DNA of 64,000 nt from Cynocephalus volans (GCF_027409185.1 NC_084463.1:157577369-157641368); one strand, 5' to 3'; counted from the first letter of the stretch, positions 10,791 to 23,710 are shown. Notes: generated by a model not told the origin, from the letters alone. Translations and numbers: made by a program.

Positions 10791-12132
10791 TTCACAAGTG
10801 GCCTGTGGGTGAGGTTATAATCCAGGGATTCTCTAGGGACTTGGAGTTCAAATTGATAAGCACACACCTGGGTGGTGGAAAGTTTTAAGGGACCACTTGC
10901 AGATCCGCATGTCCCCATGCACCCTTACCATGCGTGTGTCACGTGGGCACACTGATTCCTGTTTCCACCTCCCCTGTCCCAATCACTCTTGTTCCATTTT
11001 ACCCAAGACAGAGGCTCACCCGTCCTCCATCAGAATCCTAACACAGAGCATGGACTCCGCACGTAGACATCTGTGGACTTCAAAGAAACCACCCAAAGTA
11101 TTGCTTTGTGGTACACAAAATTTTTCTACATCAAGAGGTATCTAATTACCTGCTTTTAATAAAACCATAGGAGGTCCTAATTTACCAGTGGCTTATATCC
11201 TTAAAAGCAATTTTGAGAGATAGATCACTATGTCATTTTTAGACTATACTGCAGGGAAATTCAGATAATTGAGTGACATCACTACCACAAATCTCATTCT
11301 TATCTCATCTGCCCATTGATATGACAAGTATTTTCAGACCTTATATCTATAAAATGAAAAGTATGAAAAATGTCCTCTTTTAGCACGATATAACATTATC
11401 TGTAGATATATAAAATTAAAATAGGCTTCATTCAGTTCATTAACAGAAGCATTTACATTTTATTTCATTTATTTAATAATTATTAAACACAGAAATATAT
11501 ATATATGCCAGGTTTAGTCAATGCTACACAAATCCCTGTTGGCACCCAGGTCACCAATGCACCTGATGTTACAAACTCCTCATGTTCAGGCTTCTTGAGC
11601 AAACTCTTAGCTGTAAGTCAGGCCCATGGTATAGAAAAGGCCATTGGACATCGGTGGTTCTTTCCTTCTCTTCACTCACCATATGTTGCCGTGAGCAGAT
11701 GGTTCTGTGATGTCTAAATCCCTTGTCTGTGTCATACTCTAAAAAGAAGGAAGGGAAAAAATCAGAAATTCTTGGTTTGCTCCTGAATTTTCCAAGATAA
11801 CAGCTTCTTCTTGTGCGCACTGCCCTACATGTGCTTTTCACAATGCTAGAAGCCAAGCTGGGAACCACTTAGGAAACAACCTCGGGTTTGGGACCCTTCA
11901 CCCACAGGCAAATTGACTTCATACATCCTTTCCCATCAGTGAGGCCCTCCATGATCCACCTACAACACATACACTCTCTACATGGCTACCCTATATTTTG
12001 CTTGACTAATGAAATTTCGACCTCTGTTGTTGGAATTAAATCTAAACTCACAGGAACGTTGAAACAATACATAGAGTAGGTGAGCAGCTGCACAAGCTTA
12101 TGCAATTCCACTTACTATTGACATGTTACTCT

Positions 12133-12159
12133 CAATAACATGCTTTATTCATGTTATTG
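12133..12159. repeat. Perfect 10-bp inverted repeat in a copy A-only insertion
   Basis: CAATAACATG, seven bases, then CATGTTATTG. The arms are exact reverse complements. The partner position in copy B (about 53630) lacks the whole block. Confidence 0.8.
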
Positions 12160-14311
12160 AATAAGCTTTAGTCATACACACGCCTCACAGCAATTCTACT
12201 TAACAAAGAGTTGGGGCAAAAGTCCCAATTTGTGGAACAGATTTTCCAACAGCTATGCAAAGCCTTAAACATCCAGTGACAACCATCTATCATATACCAC
12301 CTCCAGAGCTCTGACAAGATCATACACAAATCCAGAGGCAGAGCAAGGAGGAAATAAACTGCAATGAAAGTGCCTTATGTGGCCTAAAGCCCTCCCAATG
12401 TCATGATGAATGTGCAGGCTGCATTCAGTGAACTGTGGGACTCTGCTCCTATGGAAGCATCACAGGTGCATGAAAGATCCAGATAGTGTTCCTGCATTTT
12501 TCCTCCACCATGTACAAGACACTGGAATGTCAAGGACTCTCCTTCCATGCTAAATTCCTTTTCAGCAGGAGTCAGGGCTGCCAGAACAACATGGACCCTG
12601 TTCTAATACATTGTTCTATCTGGGAACTGATCTTGCTTAAAGGAACTCAGAGAACTGCCCTGCAACTACATGGGCCAGATCCTAACACCTCTTGTTGACC
12701 CTCCCACAGTCAATACGGTGTGCTGAGTCTTGCTTGAGGTGTGTGCAGCTCAGTGTAAGTCTGCCCCACACTGTGAGCCAGAGGCTTGAGGACAGCAAAC
12801 CACAGCCACATCAGAGGCACCACCCAAACTGGGGCAGTTTGTCCTCAGCATGCACAGTTGCATCTTAGGATGGTGAAAATAAGCAGATTGTTTTCATGCT
12901 TAGCTTAGAGAGGAAAGGGGTTAATCTTTGGAATCTAAAACAAGTTGAAGTTTTGAGTTTGTTTTGTTATTGTTTTTGTCTTTTAAAAAATCCTGGTAGA
13001 ACTGCACAGAGCTGGCAGACCAAATAAACTTGGTACTTGTGATGGACCAAGAAACTGCCGAGCTGATGCTCACTTAGGAGGCTTGAGACCATTCACTTTG
13101 CCTAACTTCACAGTTTGCTGTTGCCGACCAGAAAGACCTCTGTTCCCCAACAGTCCTTTGCACTGAAGGGGACAATGGAAGTGTTATGTGCAAAACCACA
13201 TACTGAGGAAAGACAGAGGGAATTGGGATGAAGTACAGTCCACATCTGGCTGTGTATTTCTACTCTCATTTTTTCCTGTTTTCAGCTTCAATAATGATAA
13301 AATTCTCCAAGGCCTACCCTAAATCTCGTTTCCTTTTTTTCTGAGTAAAGCTCCTCCCTTCAAATGCTTATTTTTCCAGCACATATTTGAGCTTCAGTTT
13401 TTCCGAGTCTTATTTCTCTGTAGATTTCACCCTATTTTCTCTCCATCTGTCAGGAAATCTTAAATACTCCTAAGCAAATGTTGTCACTCTCTTGTTTCCA
13501 CCACATGTTAGAGCTCTTTTGTTGTTTTAATTTCACTTTTGTTATTTTGAGGGGATATCTAAAGAGGATGGGCAGATTTTAAACTCATGATCCATCTCTG
13601 GTCTTGATCCGATCTCAAGTGATGTGATTTAGTTGTTGGTTTCCACTGTGGTCAGGTGCTTTGACTGACAGATAACTGTCACGATCATGGGCTTGTGATG
13701 GCAAAAGATGGAGTTTTCTTAAGCAACTATAACTCTCTCTAAATCTCCTCTTGACATTTGCTTCTGTATGGAGAAATCCTAAGCTTCCCAGATTTGTGTT
13801 AAGATAATCCAAGAAATACAGTTGTAACAACAGCAGGGAAATATGTCCCAACATTGTTTCAGAGAGAAAATTAGTCCAGCTTCCATAATCTCATTTGATA
13901 TTTGTCTGTCTCTGTGATATCACAATAATAGGCTGTCCTGATGCCTTCCTGAGCTCAACAGGAAAAAGGCAAGGAGGCAAATTAACAAATTCAAGGATTT
14001 GCAGTTTGGATATAATCTTCCATCTCTAGGTTACATGCGCTAACGTGTGCTTGGAAGAGTCTCTTAATCTTTCTAAGTCCCAGTAAATGCAGAATACACT
14101 TTCATTGCGTGAAAGTGGTGGAGATGAAATAACAGCATGTGTGCAAGGCTCTCAGCATCGTGCTTTACTTGGGTTACCTCTTTAACATGAACCATCCAGG
14201 CAGCCTCATTTCTCTCCAAACAAGGCAGCTTGAGTCGTTTTCACGTCCCCCACAGCACCACCTTGCAAATGCTCCTCCCTTCTCCACGACACACCAGCAA
14301 CACGATCATAT

Positions 14312-14749
14312 TGTAACAGAAAACTCTGACATGACCAATGCCATCTTAGGTAGGCATTACTCCATTCTCACTGTCAGAATACACCCCTCTGTGTGAGAAA
14401 CCATTGACCTTCTCATAGAAACAAAAACCGTTGCATAGAAACAGGAACCATACACAGTGAACCCTAACGGAGGAACAAGAACCATACACAATGAAAATTT
14501 TTATGCTTGATTGCCTTAATAGCTCAGTTTTGGCTTCTGTAACCTAGGCACCTAGCTTGCTTTGTGCACCTGAACAAACCTGTGTGCCAATGGGATGTGG
14601 CTTTTGCCCTTATAAACTCCACCAGACCAAGGCTAGCTGCTGCTCTCCCAAAATACCTAGGGGAGGCAGTCACCAGCCGGCTAATAAAGACTCTGTTAAA
14701 ATTCTTAATTAAATGTTTGGTTCCTTTCCTGGGTGACAAGCTCACGACA
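14312..14749 (+). mobile_element. Solo LTR of a class I endogenous retrovirus (copy A only)
   Basis: A 438-bp block starts TGTAACAG and ends ACGACA, with the 4-bp duplication ATAT on both sides (14308-14311 and 14750-14753). Copy B has the empty site. A TATAAA at 14611-14616 and an AATAAA at 14683-14688 have the spacing of a U3-R-U5 LTR. A 4-bp duplication fits gammaretrovirus-like integrases. No internal sequence remains, so it arose by LTR-LTR recombination. Confidence 0.85.
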
Positions 14750-15704
14750 ATATCTAACCCTGTTATTCCCTCTGCCCCCATGGCCAACCCTGAATCCAGG
14801 CTCTACTCAACATCTGTCTCATCATTTCATCAGTCTGTGCTGCCTTGGATTTCTTATCTCCTGCTCTGTGCATTCAAAATTTCAGGAGACAGCCATCATG
14901 TACACCTGCTATGGTAACTCAGAACACTTTTTTTCAAGAGAACCAAACTCGTCAGTTGTTTTGAACTAGTGCAAGCACAAATGAAATTTCATTTCACTTT
15001 GGACACTTTGTGCAAGGCATTCAGGAATGGGACTTAAAGGCTCCTCCTACCGACCAATGTACATGGCAAATGTTCAGAGAGATTTCAGATTCTACATGAA
15101 TGTTGCCACCTTGAGGGTCAAATTTTACGCATGTGTTCTATTTAGGAAAACTCACCAGACACTTTTTACTCTATGCCATCTCTGTGCTAGGATTTGGTAA
15201 TTAAAAGAATAAAAAGATTCTTTCATGCATCCAAGGACCTTCCATCTCATGGGGGAAACACACACATAAATATGTTACTTCAGTACATGAGCAAGGGCTT
15301 AGGCAGAGATGTGTTTAAGGAACGTCAGAGTGTGGGAAATGTCCCCATAAACCAATCTGGGCATCCAGAAAAGGCTTTATGGAGGGCATGATGAAGAGAG
15401 AAATAAGAAACATCTAGGCTGAAGTAACAGTCCACCTCCAGCTCTTCTGCACAGGGTCAATGCAGAGGAAGACCCGAGTGCACTGCATGATGGGAACTCA
15501 GCAGAATGACTCCTGGGAAGAGGGTGGAGCCTGCAACCAGGTGAACCAAGATTGTGAAACTGCCTCTGGATTTGCACAGAGGATAAGATTCAGCCCCCAT
15601 GTGAGGGTGGATGGTGACAACTACACATAGTGTAAGTGCTGCCTGCACCCTGAGAGCGAGAGAGGACTACAGCCATGGCAGAAAACTCTGGATTTATATG
15701 TAAG

Positions 15705-15985
15705 TGGGATCTTTAAAATGTTTGATTCATATTGTCTTTTTTTATATTTTGTCAGCTGGCTGGCATGGGGATGCATTATATTTTAATTACATTTTTTCAT
15801 GAACAATTTGAAGTACCCTCTCCTTCTTGAAGAACTTCTTTTAATGTTTTTTGCAGTAAAGGACGACTGGTGATGACTTTCATCAGCTTTTGTACTGGTG
15901 AGAAAGCTTTTATTCTTCCTATTTTGAAAGATGCTTGCTCGATATAAAACTCTAGGTTGCTGCTTGATTGTTTATATATCCATAC
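15705..15985 (-). mobile_element. L1-derived fragment, copy A only
   Basis: Copy B passes directly from 'ctctacatttatactt' to 'catacaggacc', while copy A has about 280 extra bases. They read like old L1 in antisense ('ggtgatgactttcatcagcttttgtactgg', 'cctattttgaaagatgcttgctcgatataaaactctaggttg'). A short TTTATAT occurs at both ends. Confidence 0.5.
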
Positions 15986-18689
15986 AGGACCATCCTGTGG
16001 GGTTCAACAATATAGCAGCAGTTTGGAAAAGAAAGTGGCTCGGGGGACACTGTCCCACTCAGTGTAGAAAGGAAATCCTTAGAAGTTTGGCATTTGGTCA
16101 ATTAGAGTTCATCAGAAATTCATAAAGTTTTGGAATCAGTGGATTGCTCACCAGCTGTAAAGGAGACTATTTTGGGTTAAGGATCAGTAACTGGTAATTA
16201 TCAGCTCCCAGAGATTTACAAAGAAAAAATTAAAATCTACCTACCCATCTCCAAAGAGGGGGAAAATAACTTATACGGTGTCTAAAATCCCTGCTGCCTC
16301 ATTCCAACAATCTCTGACATGCTGACCGTGTTCCCACATACAAACTAATGTGTGCATGACCCCCTCAATCTTGGACAAAGGACAGGCTGGGGTCATTCTT
16401 AAACATCCCAAAGACAGAGTGCTTCCCCAGGTTTAGGGAACTGTGAACTGTCCTGAGGACTTCAATGGTCCAGGAATTGGAAGATCCTCAGCCATGAACT
16501 GAGACTCACCGACTTCTCAGGATTGGAAGGCAAAGGAGGAAAACAGATTTAAAAATGGAGAAAATGTGAAGAAAAACTAAAAGAATGTGACTATTCTTTA
16601 CATCCCCAATTTTGGAGCAATTTCCTACTCATTAAAACAAAAAAGTCAGTATAACAAATATAAAAGGGTATAAAACCCCACAGCAGGGCTCTTCTGATTA
16701 CTGAGGGAAAAGTCAGCAATTACATCAAAAATGATAAGGACATTGATTTGTCCCAAAATTAGTTGGTATGTAAATACACATCCTCTTTCAATCTGAGGCA
16801 GGGACCAAAAAATACTGTCAACTGATCCATGATTCCTAGGAATCAAAACCTCACTCACAGGGATGAGCTGTTTCCGTCATTCAACTCTGTAGCCACCAAA
16901 GAATCCAGCATTAAGCTTGTTCATGTAAGGGGCTCGTTACATATTTGTTAAGCAAATTAATGTTATTGAATGTCATGTCATTATCTCTGCCAGGAGTCTG
17001 TAAATTAGCTCCTGAACTTGATGGGCTTCTAGGTTACTTTCCCTGAATTGAAGAGAAGGAGCTGCCCTGAGGACATGTATGTTCTGACCTTGGCACTCCC
17101 ATTTCTCCCTGTAGGTTAAAGTTGGAACACTGGTTTACAAATCCTTCCTTTGGGAGTCAATTACTATGACATAACCCAGCCAAGTGATCACTGCCAAAGT
17201 TCTGAGTAAGTTAAGGTAAGGGTCAGAAGTGCACAGAATTCGGAAAATGTCATTCAGATGGAATGTTTAGAAATACAGTGGAATGTATAAATTCCGAAAT
17301 AAATTTTTGTGGGGATACATAATGGAAGGCAGAGTGTGCCTTCTGTTGGGAATACACATGTGATTAAGGAGGAATCTTAATCTAAAGGAACCAGGACTCT
17401 AGGAGGTGACCTAAGTGGCCACAAATATGCCATAGCAATTGTGACCATGTGCTGCAGAACTATCTAGTTTCTTTGTCCAGTGATCTTCATTTGACCTTGA
17501 AATAAAATGAAAACAGCAATAATAAATTACATGAATAGATCCACATGGACACAGTCTTTACAACTTCTGGAATCAGTAATACTGTTATCCCTTATTAATC
17601 TTATTGAAAGTGGAAGGAAAGTGGAAATACAGAAGCATACATAAATAAGCACATTGGGAGGAGCTCTGGATATGGCAATAATAATAGGAAATCATAAACT
17701 GTGGACTGGTGTTAACTGTGGAATTTGGAGCTAAAGAATTTTAAAAAAGTGAACAACTATGATATCTATGCTTGAAAATATCAAGAACGTGTGTAAGATT
17801 CATCTCACAGAGGAAAAATAGACAAAAAACATATGCAAAAGAAGAAAGATAGGCAAGAAAAAGCCATAGAAATACATAACAGATATCTTGCATCCCTAGT
17901 AATTGCAAACTAGACAGATTAGACAAAAATTTTGCTGAAGACAACTAGAAAAGATAGACGAAATATTCTGGGAACTATCAAGAGCATGAAGGCTTATATC
18001 TAGGCAGGACAAACACGTAGACAGGTGATCCCTAAACATTTGGGGCTGGTTGAGCTCTGAGCAATTTTGGTAATCTTGCAGGAAGACATTACAGGCTATC
18101 AAGTTCAAGGTGATCTGGTCAATTAAGATGGGAGTCCAAGAGGGTCCATAGTATGCTTAAGGGGTTGTTCATTTCTAATTTCCTCACTTTGGGTCTGGAG
18201 AAAAACTTAGAAATAAAAATGAAATAGAATAAGAAAGACTCTCATAAGGAACTGCAGCTTAGTACAAATAGGACTGAAGAGCACAGAGCAGAGTGTCTCC
18301 AGGCGTTCTGGTGTGCCCATAGTTGGGTGTAAGAAGAGAATGTAATCAGAAAAAGATGACATCACCTCGAATTCCTTTGGAGCACTTTTGCCAAATCATG
18401 CAGAACACAATAAGAAAACAACCAGGTAAGGAAGGAAATAGGATAAAATTTTAAAAGTCCATAAGAAATGACCAAAATTTTGAAAAAAAGTTCTTAAGAA
18501 ACTCCAGATAATTGGAGAGATCATAGAAATTTTTATAAAAACTATGCTTTATATATTTAAGGAGGTAACAGACAGATTATGAATTCTGGCAGTTAACTGG
18601 AAATAAACATGAAAATTCCCAAACTGAAAATATAGCTGAAGTTAAAATGGGTTGGTTTAGCAGATTTTGCTCCCTAACCATAGGATGCT

Positions 18690-19480
18690 GCTATAAAAAT
18701 TCCTAAATGTGGGAGTGACTTTGGAACCAGGCAGCGGGTGAACAACAGAAAGACCTACAGGCTCATGAAAGAGTCTAAACTGCCTTCAATAGACTGTTAG
18801 CAAACTACTGGACTCATAGGGCAGTAACACTGAAAATTCAGAAGAAAGAAGAAGCATGTTTTTTAGAAAATGGACACCAGGAAATCTTTGTCATTTAATG
18901 GGAGAAATTTTCTCAAAATTGTCTCCTTTGGTTATGTGGAAAGCAGAATTCATAAGTTATAAAACTGGATATAAAGCTAAGGAGATTTCCAAGCAATATG
19001 TTGAAGGTGCCTTATGGCTTCTTCTTGCTGCTTGTAGTACAAAGTGAAAGGAGAGAGATAAACAAGGGGGAAAGTGTTCAATAAAATGGAACAATAATCT
19101 TATAGTTTGAGAATTCCAGCCTCTCTAGATGTCAACATATGCTAAAATTAAGAGAATTGTTGTCATTAAAGGGTGCAGTAGGAAGGACAAGGGCGTGACT
19201 CCAAAATCTTTTTCCAAAACCTCAGAAAGAATGAAAGATTAGTCAGTCTCAAAACTATTAAATGATTAAACAAGACTCAAGATCCTTTTCCTCTCCTTCA
19301 GACTGGAGCCTCCCGGAAGGATAAAAGCATTGTCCCCAGCTACCTCAATAGGAGGCCAAGACAGAAAAAGGTGTATCTAAAAATGCCTGTGAATATGGCT
19401 TTTATCCAACTGAGTAAACCCCAGCAGAATCCACAGGAGATACAGAAAGTTCTTGAGAAAATTATTTTTAGCAGTGCATT
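18690..19480 (+). mobile_element. MaLR (MST/THE1-type) internal sequence remnant
   Basis: Segments such as 'agtctaaactgccttcaatagac', 'agaagcatgttttttagaaaatgg', 'ggaaatctttgtcatttaatgg', 'aagctaaggagatttccaagcaatatgttgaagg' and 'ccagcctctctagatgtcaa' follow the MaLR internal region as I recall it. No coding potential remains. The left part (to 19036) is shared with copy B. Confidence 0.5.
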
Positions 19481-19489
19481 AGTTTCCTA

Positions 19490-19912
19490 GGACGGCCATA
19501 ACAAAGTACCACAATCTGGATGGCTTAAACAACAGACAGGTATATTGTCACCATTCTGGAGGTTAAACATCTGAGATCAAGGTATTGGTGGGGTTGGTTC
19601 CTTCTGAAGGCTATAGGGAAAATCTACTCCGTGCCTGTGTTATCACTTGCGATGGTTTGCTGGCAATGTTTGGTGTTCCTTGGTAGATTTCAGTCTTTGT
19701 GTTGACATAGTGCCCTCATCTCTGTCCAAACTTTCCCTTTTCATAGAACATATTGAATTAGGGGTCCACCCTACCCAGTATGACCTCATCTTAACTTTAC
19801 TACTCACATCTGCAGCAACCCTACTCCCCAATAAGGTCACTATCTGAGGTGTTACAGGTTAGGATTTCAACATGCTAATTTTATAGGGACACAACTGAAC
19901 ACAACATACAGG
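19490..19912 (-). mobile_element. MLT1-type MaLR LTR
   Basis: Reverse complement of the MLT1 consensus: 'ttagtttcctaggacggccataacaaagtaccacaa', 'ggttggttccttctgaagg', 'gggtccaccctacccagtatgacctcatctt', 'ccaataaggtcac', 'ggttaggatttcaacatg'. Confidence 0.85.
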
Positions 19913-20264
19913 AGCACTGCCAGCTTAGAACATAAGGGATAGAGCAAGTTCAAAGTGAAGAAGAGTGTTGGACCCCGAAAATTCAAATGGCAAGAAGCAG
20001 GTTAGTAAAACATGTTTACTCAGCTGCAAACATGTGCAAACTTTCATGAAAAAGGAAGACTGACTCAAAGGGAAGAACCAGTGGCAGATCCCAGAGCCAT
20101 GGAGAATTATCTCCGGGCAGTGAAATCTAATGAAGACATTCCCAACATTCATCCAGATGGATTTCTGAACCACCACGGAGCAATAAATCTTTTTTACCTT
20201 CCATTTTCTACTTTTTGAAGTGGAATGTCTATAGCTGTTATCCTATGTCTGTTCCACCATTGTA

Positions 20265-21553
20265 TGAAGGGACCTCAAAAAGTTTGTGGAAAATGGCATT
20301 AAAATAAAAATATAACCTTTAGTTCTCAACATAAGTTCCATCAAGTTCAGGATACTTTTGTAAGCAATGATAGCAGCCATGTGGCCCAACCCTAAAGAAC
20401 TGAGGGTGCTGGGAATTTAACCCTGTCAATACAGTATAACATTTTTAAATAAAAATGGATGTCCTTTAAAGTTCTTTTAAGATTAGGAAACAAAAGTAAG
20501 TCAGAAAGAGGCAAATCATTACTTTAAGGTGGATTCCTAATAATTTCCCATCAAAATTCTCACAAAATTGTTCTTATTTGATGAGAAGATTGAGCAGGAG
20601 CATTGTCGTGGTGGAGAAAGACAGTCTGGTGAAGATTTCCTGTGCATTTTTCTGATAAAGCTTTGGCAGACTTCCTGAAAACACTCACATAATAAGCAGA
20701 TGTTATTGCTCTTTGGTCCTCCAAAAAGTCAACAAGCAAAATGCCTTGACTATCTTAAAAAATTGTTCCCATGTCCTTTGCTCTTCACTGGTCCACTTTT
20801 ACATTGACTGGACCATTTCCACCTCTTGGTGACCACAGCTGCGATTGCACTTTGCCTACAGGATTGTATCAGTACAAGATCAGTATAAAGCCATGTTTCA
20901 TCTCCTGTTACAATTCTTCCAAGAAATGCTTCAGAGTCTTAATCTCACTTGTTCAAAATTTCCATTGAAAGCTCTGCTCTTGTCTTCAGCTGTTCTGGGC
21001 ACAGTAGTTTTGGCACCCATCGAGCAGAATATTTGCTCAATTGTAATTTTTCTGTCAGGATTGTATAAGCTGAAGCAAATGAGATGTCTGTGGCATTTTC
21101 TGTTATTTCTGCTGTTCATGGTCAGTCGTCTGCAATCAGGGCAAGTACAAGATCAATCTTTCCTCAGAAACTGATGTGGATGGTCTGCCGCTGCCGGATC
21201 CATCTTCAACGTCACCTCATCCCTTCTTAAAATGAGTTAGTCAATTGTAAACTACCATTTCTTTGGGGTATCGTCCCCATGAACTTTGCATAAAGCATCG
21301 ATAATTTCACCATTCTTCTGCCTAAGCTTTACGTAAATTTTATGTTTGTTCTTGCTTCAGTTTTTGTAGAATTTAGCTCTGATAGTGGCCCTTTTCAAAT
21401 TGATGCTTTATCTTTCTTAGTGCCTCAACCTGGATCGTGTTCAGGCATGTTATAAAAAGTTAGCATGAGTTTACTTTGGTACAAAAAGATTTTGCAAGCC
21501 ATGCATAGTTTTTATCATACGTATTTTCCATGAACTTTTTAAAGACCTTTCAT
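20265..21553 (-). mobile_element. Mariner DNA transposon, nearly full length
   Basis: Terminal inverted repeats of about 30 bp can be aligned: 'gggacctcaaaaagtttgtggaaaat' at the left end, and the right end as reverse complement 'aaggtctttaaaaagttcatggaaaat'. A TA adjoins the left end; the right-hand TA seems to have mutated. The length of about 1.29 kb is normal for mariner. The transposase runs on the minus strand. Confidence 0.85.
20400..21480 (-). pseudogene. Mariner transposase, decayed
   Basis: Frames on the minus strand carry mariner landmarks in order. These are a linker 'SGSGRPSTSVSEE' (about 21180-21225), a segment 'TSAYYVSVFRK' (about 20690), the catalytic 'LHHDNAPAQSSH' around 20590-20620, and 'LSDLLLFPNLKRTL', equivalent to the PSDYFLFPNLK block with the third acid (around 20470-20510). 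The family enzyme is a DD34D cut-and-paste transposase acting on the element ends. Stops and frameshifts separate these segments, so it is not functional. Confidence 0.8.
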
Positions 21554-21639
21554 GTTTTGTTTTATGGATTTCTTGGAGGTAGATAATAATGTCTACTTGT
21601 GTTTATACTATTTTGTAACTTGCTCCTCATTAGTTCAGA

Positions 21640-22045
21640 TAGATCTTCAGACTTGTTTCTACACAAAAGAATAAGGCAAAAGTGAGGGGATGTCACTCCT
21701 GTGAATCCAGTTTGTTACAGAAGGCTTTGTCTTAGGTGACTTGAGCTAGACATTCTCCTCGTTAGTATGAAGTAGCAAGCCACCAGGAGTCCTACAACTA
21801 CCAGGTAATAATTTTTTCCAAGAACTTGATGGAGCTTGAAAGTGAATATTCCACCAGTTAAGCCTCTGAGGAATCTACGGACTTGGCCAACACCAAGGAA
21901 GAAGCCTATGGAAACCCTAAACCACCGAGCCCAGCAAACTTGTGCCTGGACTTAGGACCTACTGAAACTGAGATAATATACTGTGGTGTTTTAAGTCACT
22001 AAGATTGTTTTACTTTGTCATGTGATAATAGAAGACTCAGACATA
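21640..22045 (+). mobile_element. MLT1-type LTR remnant
   Basis: The end 'tactgtggtgttttaagtcactaagattgttttactttgtcatgtgataatagaagactcagacata' has the form of an old MaLR LTR 3' end (gtttgttgttttaagccactaag...). The left boundary is approximate. Confidence 0.55.
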
Positions 22046-22049
22046 CACA

Positions 22050-22860
22050 TAAATTAATTATGATTGAAGAGATAATTTAGGAACTAGAAGATAAGTTAGC
22101 ATCAAGCACCCAATATGAACCTTGGTGAGATGAAAGTTTAGAAGATACACAAGAGGCTAAGAGCCAGAAAGGATACGTTTAAAGGTCTCACATATTAATC
22201 ATTAGACTCTACAAAAGAAATAAGTGAAAACAATGGAAAAATGTGTATATTTTATATGATAATTGGTGAGAAAATACATAAATGATGAAAGACACCAAGC
22301 CCTAGATTAAAGAAGTCCTACAAATTCACTGCAGCTTGCATAAGACCAACACTTCCTCTAAGAAATAGAAAATCTAAATAAAATACAAATTAGAAGTTTT
22401 AAAGTGTTGGAGAGCAACCAAGGCAGTATGGACTTGAGGGGCCAAGATTCCAGAAAAGGGAAGCCACAGAGAAATGGGCCCAATATTTTGTGCCACTTCT
22501 TTCCTTCAAACATTTGAGAGTTCTCAGGCAGGTTTGCATGGTGTAAAATGTTGAAAGCAAGGAAAATTCAACAGCTAAAGAGCTAAACCTAAGAAGATTT
22601 TTTTGGCATTCTTATAGTGTTGGTGGATAAAGGTTTCAGTTCAATTTCCTCAAAGGAGAAGGTCATCTAGTAAACCTAACTCTCAGCTGAGACCCTTGAA
22701 AGATTATGACAGAGGAGAAAGGACAAAATGGAAGGAAATGGCAGAAGGAGAGTCTGAAGCCCAAGAATAATGGGTAACAGTTCAAGTAGGAGCCATTGTT
22801 GGTGTAATCTATAGGGAAGGAAGATTTTGTGTGGGTCTGAGGGTGTGTTTCTGAAGGCTT
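22050..22860. other. Unclassified intergenic sequence
   Basis: AT-rich, no open frame of note. The part from 22430 to 22860 reads like an old interspersed repeat, but I cannot name its family. Confidence 0.3.
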
Positions 22861-22861
22861 T

Positions 22862-22870
22862 ATTTATTTA

Positions 22871-22912
<42 letters not shown>

Positions 22913-23710
22913 GTTTTGTTATGAATATTCATGAGATACAAAGCTGATCGCTACCACTCGGGCCCAAGATGTGAAGGCCAGATTCATGCTGGTGGCATAC
23001 CCATTACCACAAATAGCATTTGCGACTCATGTCCTCCACTCAATTGGCTCCAACCTCCCTCCCCCTCCCCCTTTCCCACCCACTCCACTTGGTAGCCCAA
23101 AGAATGTTCTTTCCCTCTGCAAGTCCAGTGCACCACCATGGTCTTTCTTTACTTTCTTCTTTCTCTCTTATCTCCCACATATTAGTAAGTACATGTGGTA
23201 TTTATCCCTCAGTGCTTTGCTTATTTCACTCAACATAAGTTTCTCCAGGATCATCCATGTTGTTGCAAATGGGAGGATTTCATTCTTTTTTATGGCTGAG
23301 TAGTATTCCATGGTGTATATATACCACAGTTTCCTTATCCAATCATCCATCAATGGACATTTACATTGGTTCCAAGTCTTGGCTATTATAAACTGAGCTG
23401 CGATGAACACGGGAGTGCAGGCATCCCTTCGACATAATGATTTCCATTCTTCTGGGTATATACCCAGAAGTGGGATTGCTGGATAATATGGAAGATCTAT
23501 CTGTAGTTGTTTGAGAAACCTCTATACCATTTTCCATAGTGGTTGTACTAATTTACAGCCCCACCAACAGTGTAGCAGTGCTCCCTTCTCTCCACACCCT
23601 CGCCAGCACTTGTTATTCACCGTCTTTTTGATCATAGCCACTCTAACTGGAGTGAGGTGGTATCTCAATGTAATTTTAATTTGCATTTCAGGACAGGGAG
23701 ATTTTTATTA
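22862..23710 (-). mobile_element. 5'-truncated L1, 3' end on the left
   Basis: In antisense it starts with an A/T-rich tail and an (AT)n run, then a 3'UTR ('atgaatattcatgagatacaaagctgatcg') shared with the L1 at 25914-26517, then the ORF2 C-terminus in reverse ('ggctgagtagtattccatggtgtatatataccac', 'gtatatacccagaagtgggattgctgg'). Truncated near 23710. Confidence 0.85.
22877..22911. repeat. (AT)n microsatellite
   Basis: About 17 AT units in the tail of the antisense L1. Confidence 0.9.

Larger units (their letters stand above)
9569..19036 (+). repeat. Segmental duplication, copy A
   Basis: Aligns collinearly and in the same orientation with 51500-62368. The stretch from 'acacagagca' at 11041 over about 110 bases differs from its partner at 52459 by six substitutions; other parts are more diverged. 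Anchor pairs include 9569/51500, 11041/52459, 13021/54479, 15400/57063 and 18960/62278. Copy A carries private insertions listed separately. Outside these (10.9-14.3 kb, 16.0-18.7 kb) I see only unique-looking AT-rich sequence and no gene. The duplication joins the end of an L1 fragment on the left and runs into MaLR internal sequence on the right. Confidence 0.9.

Noticed and set aside
11690..11780. Possible minus-strand exon in copy A (acceptor TTCTTTTTAG, about 60 bases, donor ATG|GTGAGTG), with a partner near 53090-53200 in copy B
   Set aside because: The reading frame has a stop in copy B, no family is recognised and no neighbouring exon was found. Splice-like strings of this quality occur by chance.
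20845..21174. A 109-codon plus-strand open frame
   Set aside because: It lies antisense to the mariner transposase, whose recognisable motifs are on the minus strand.
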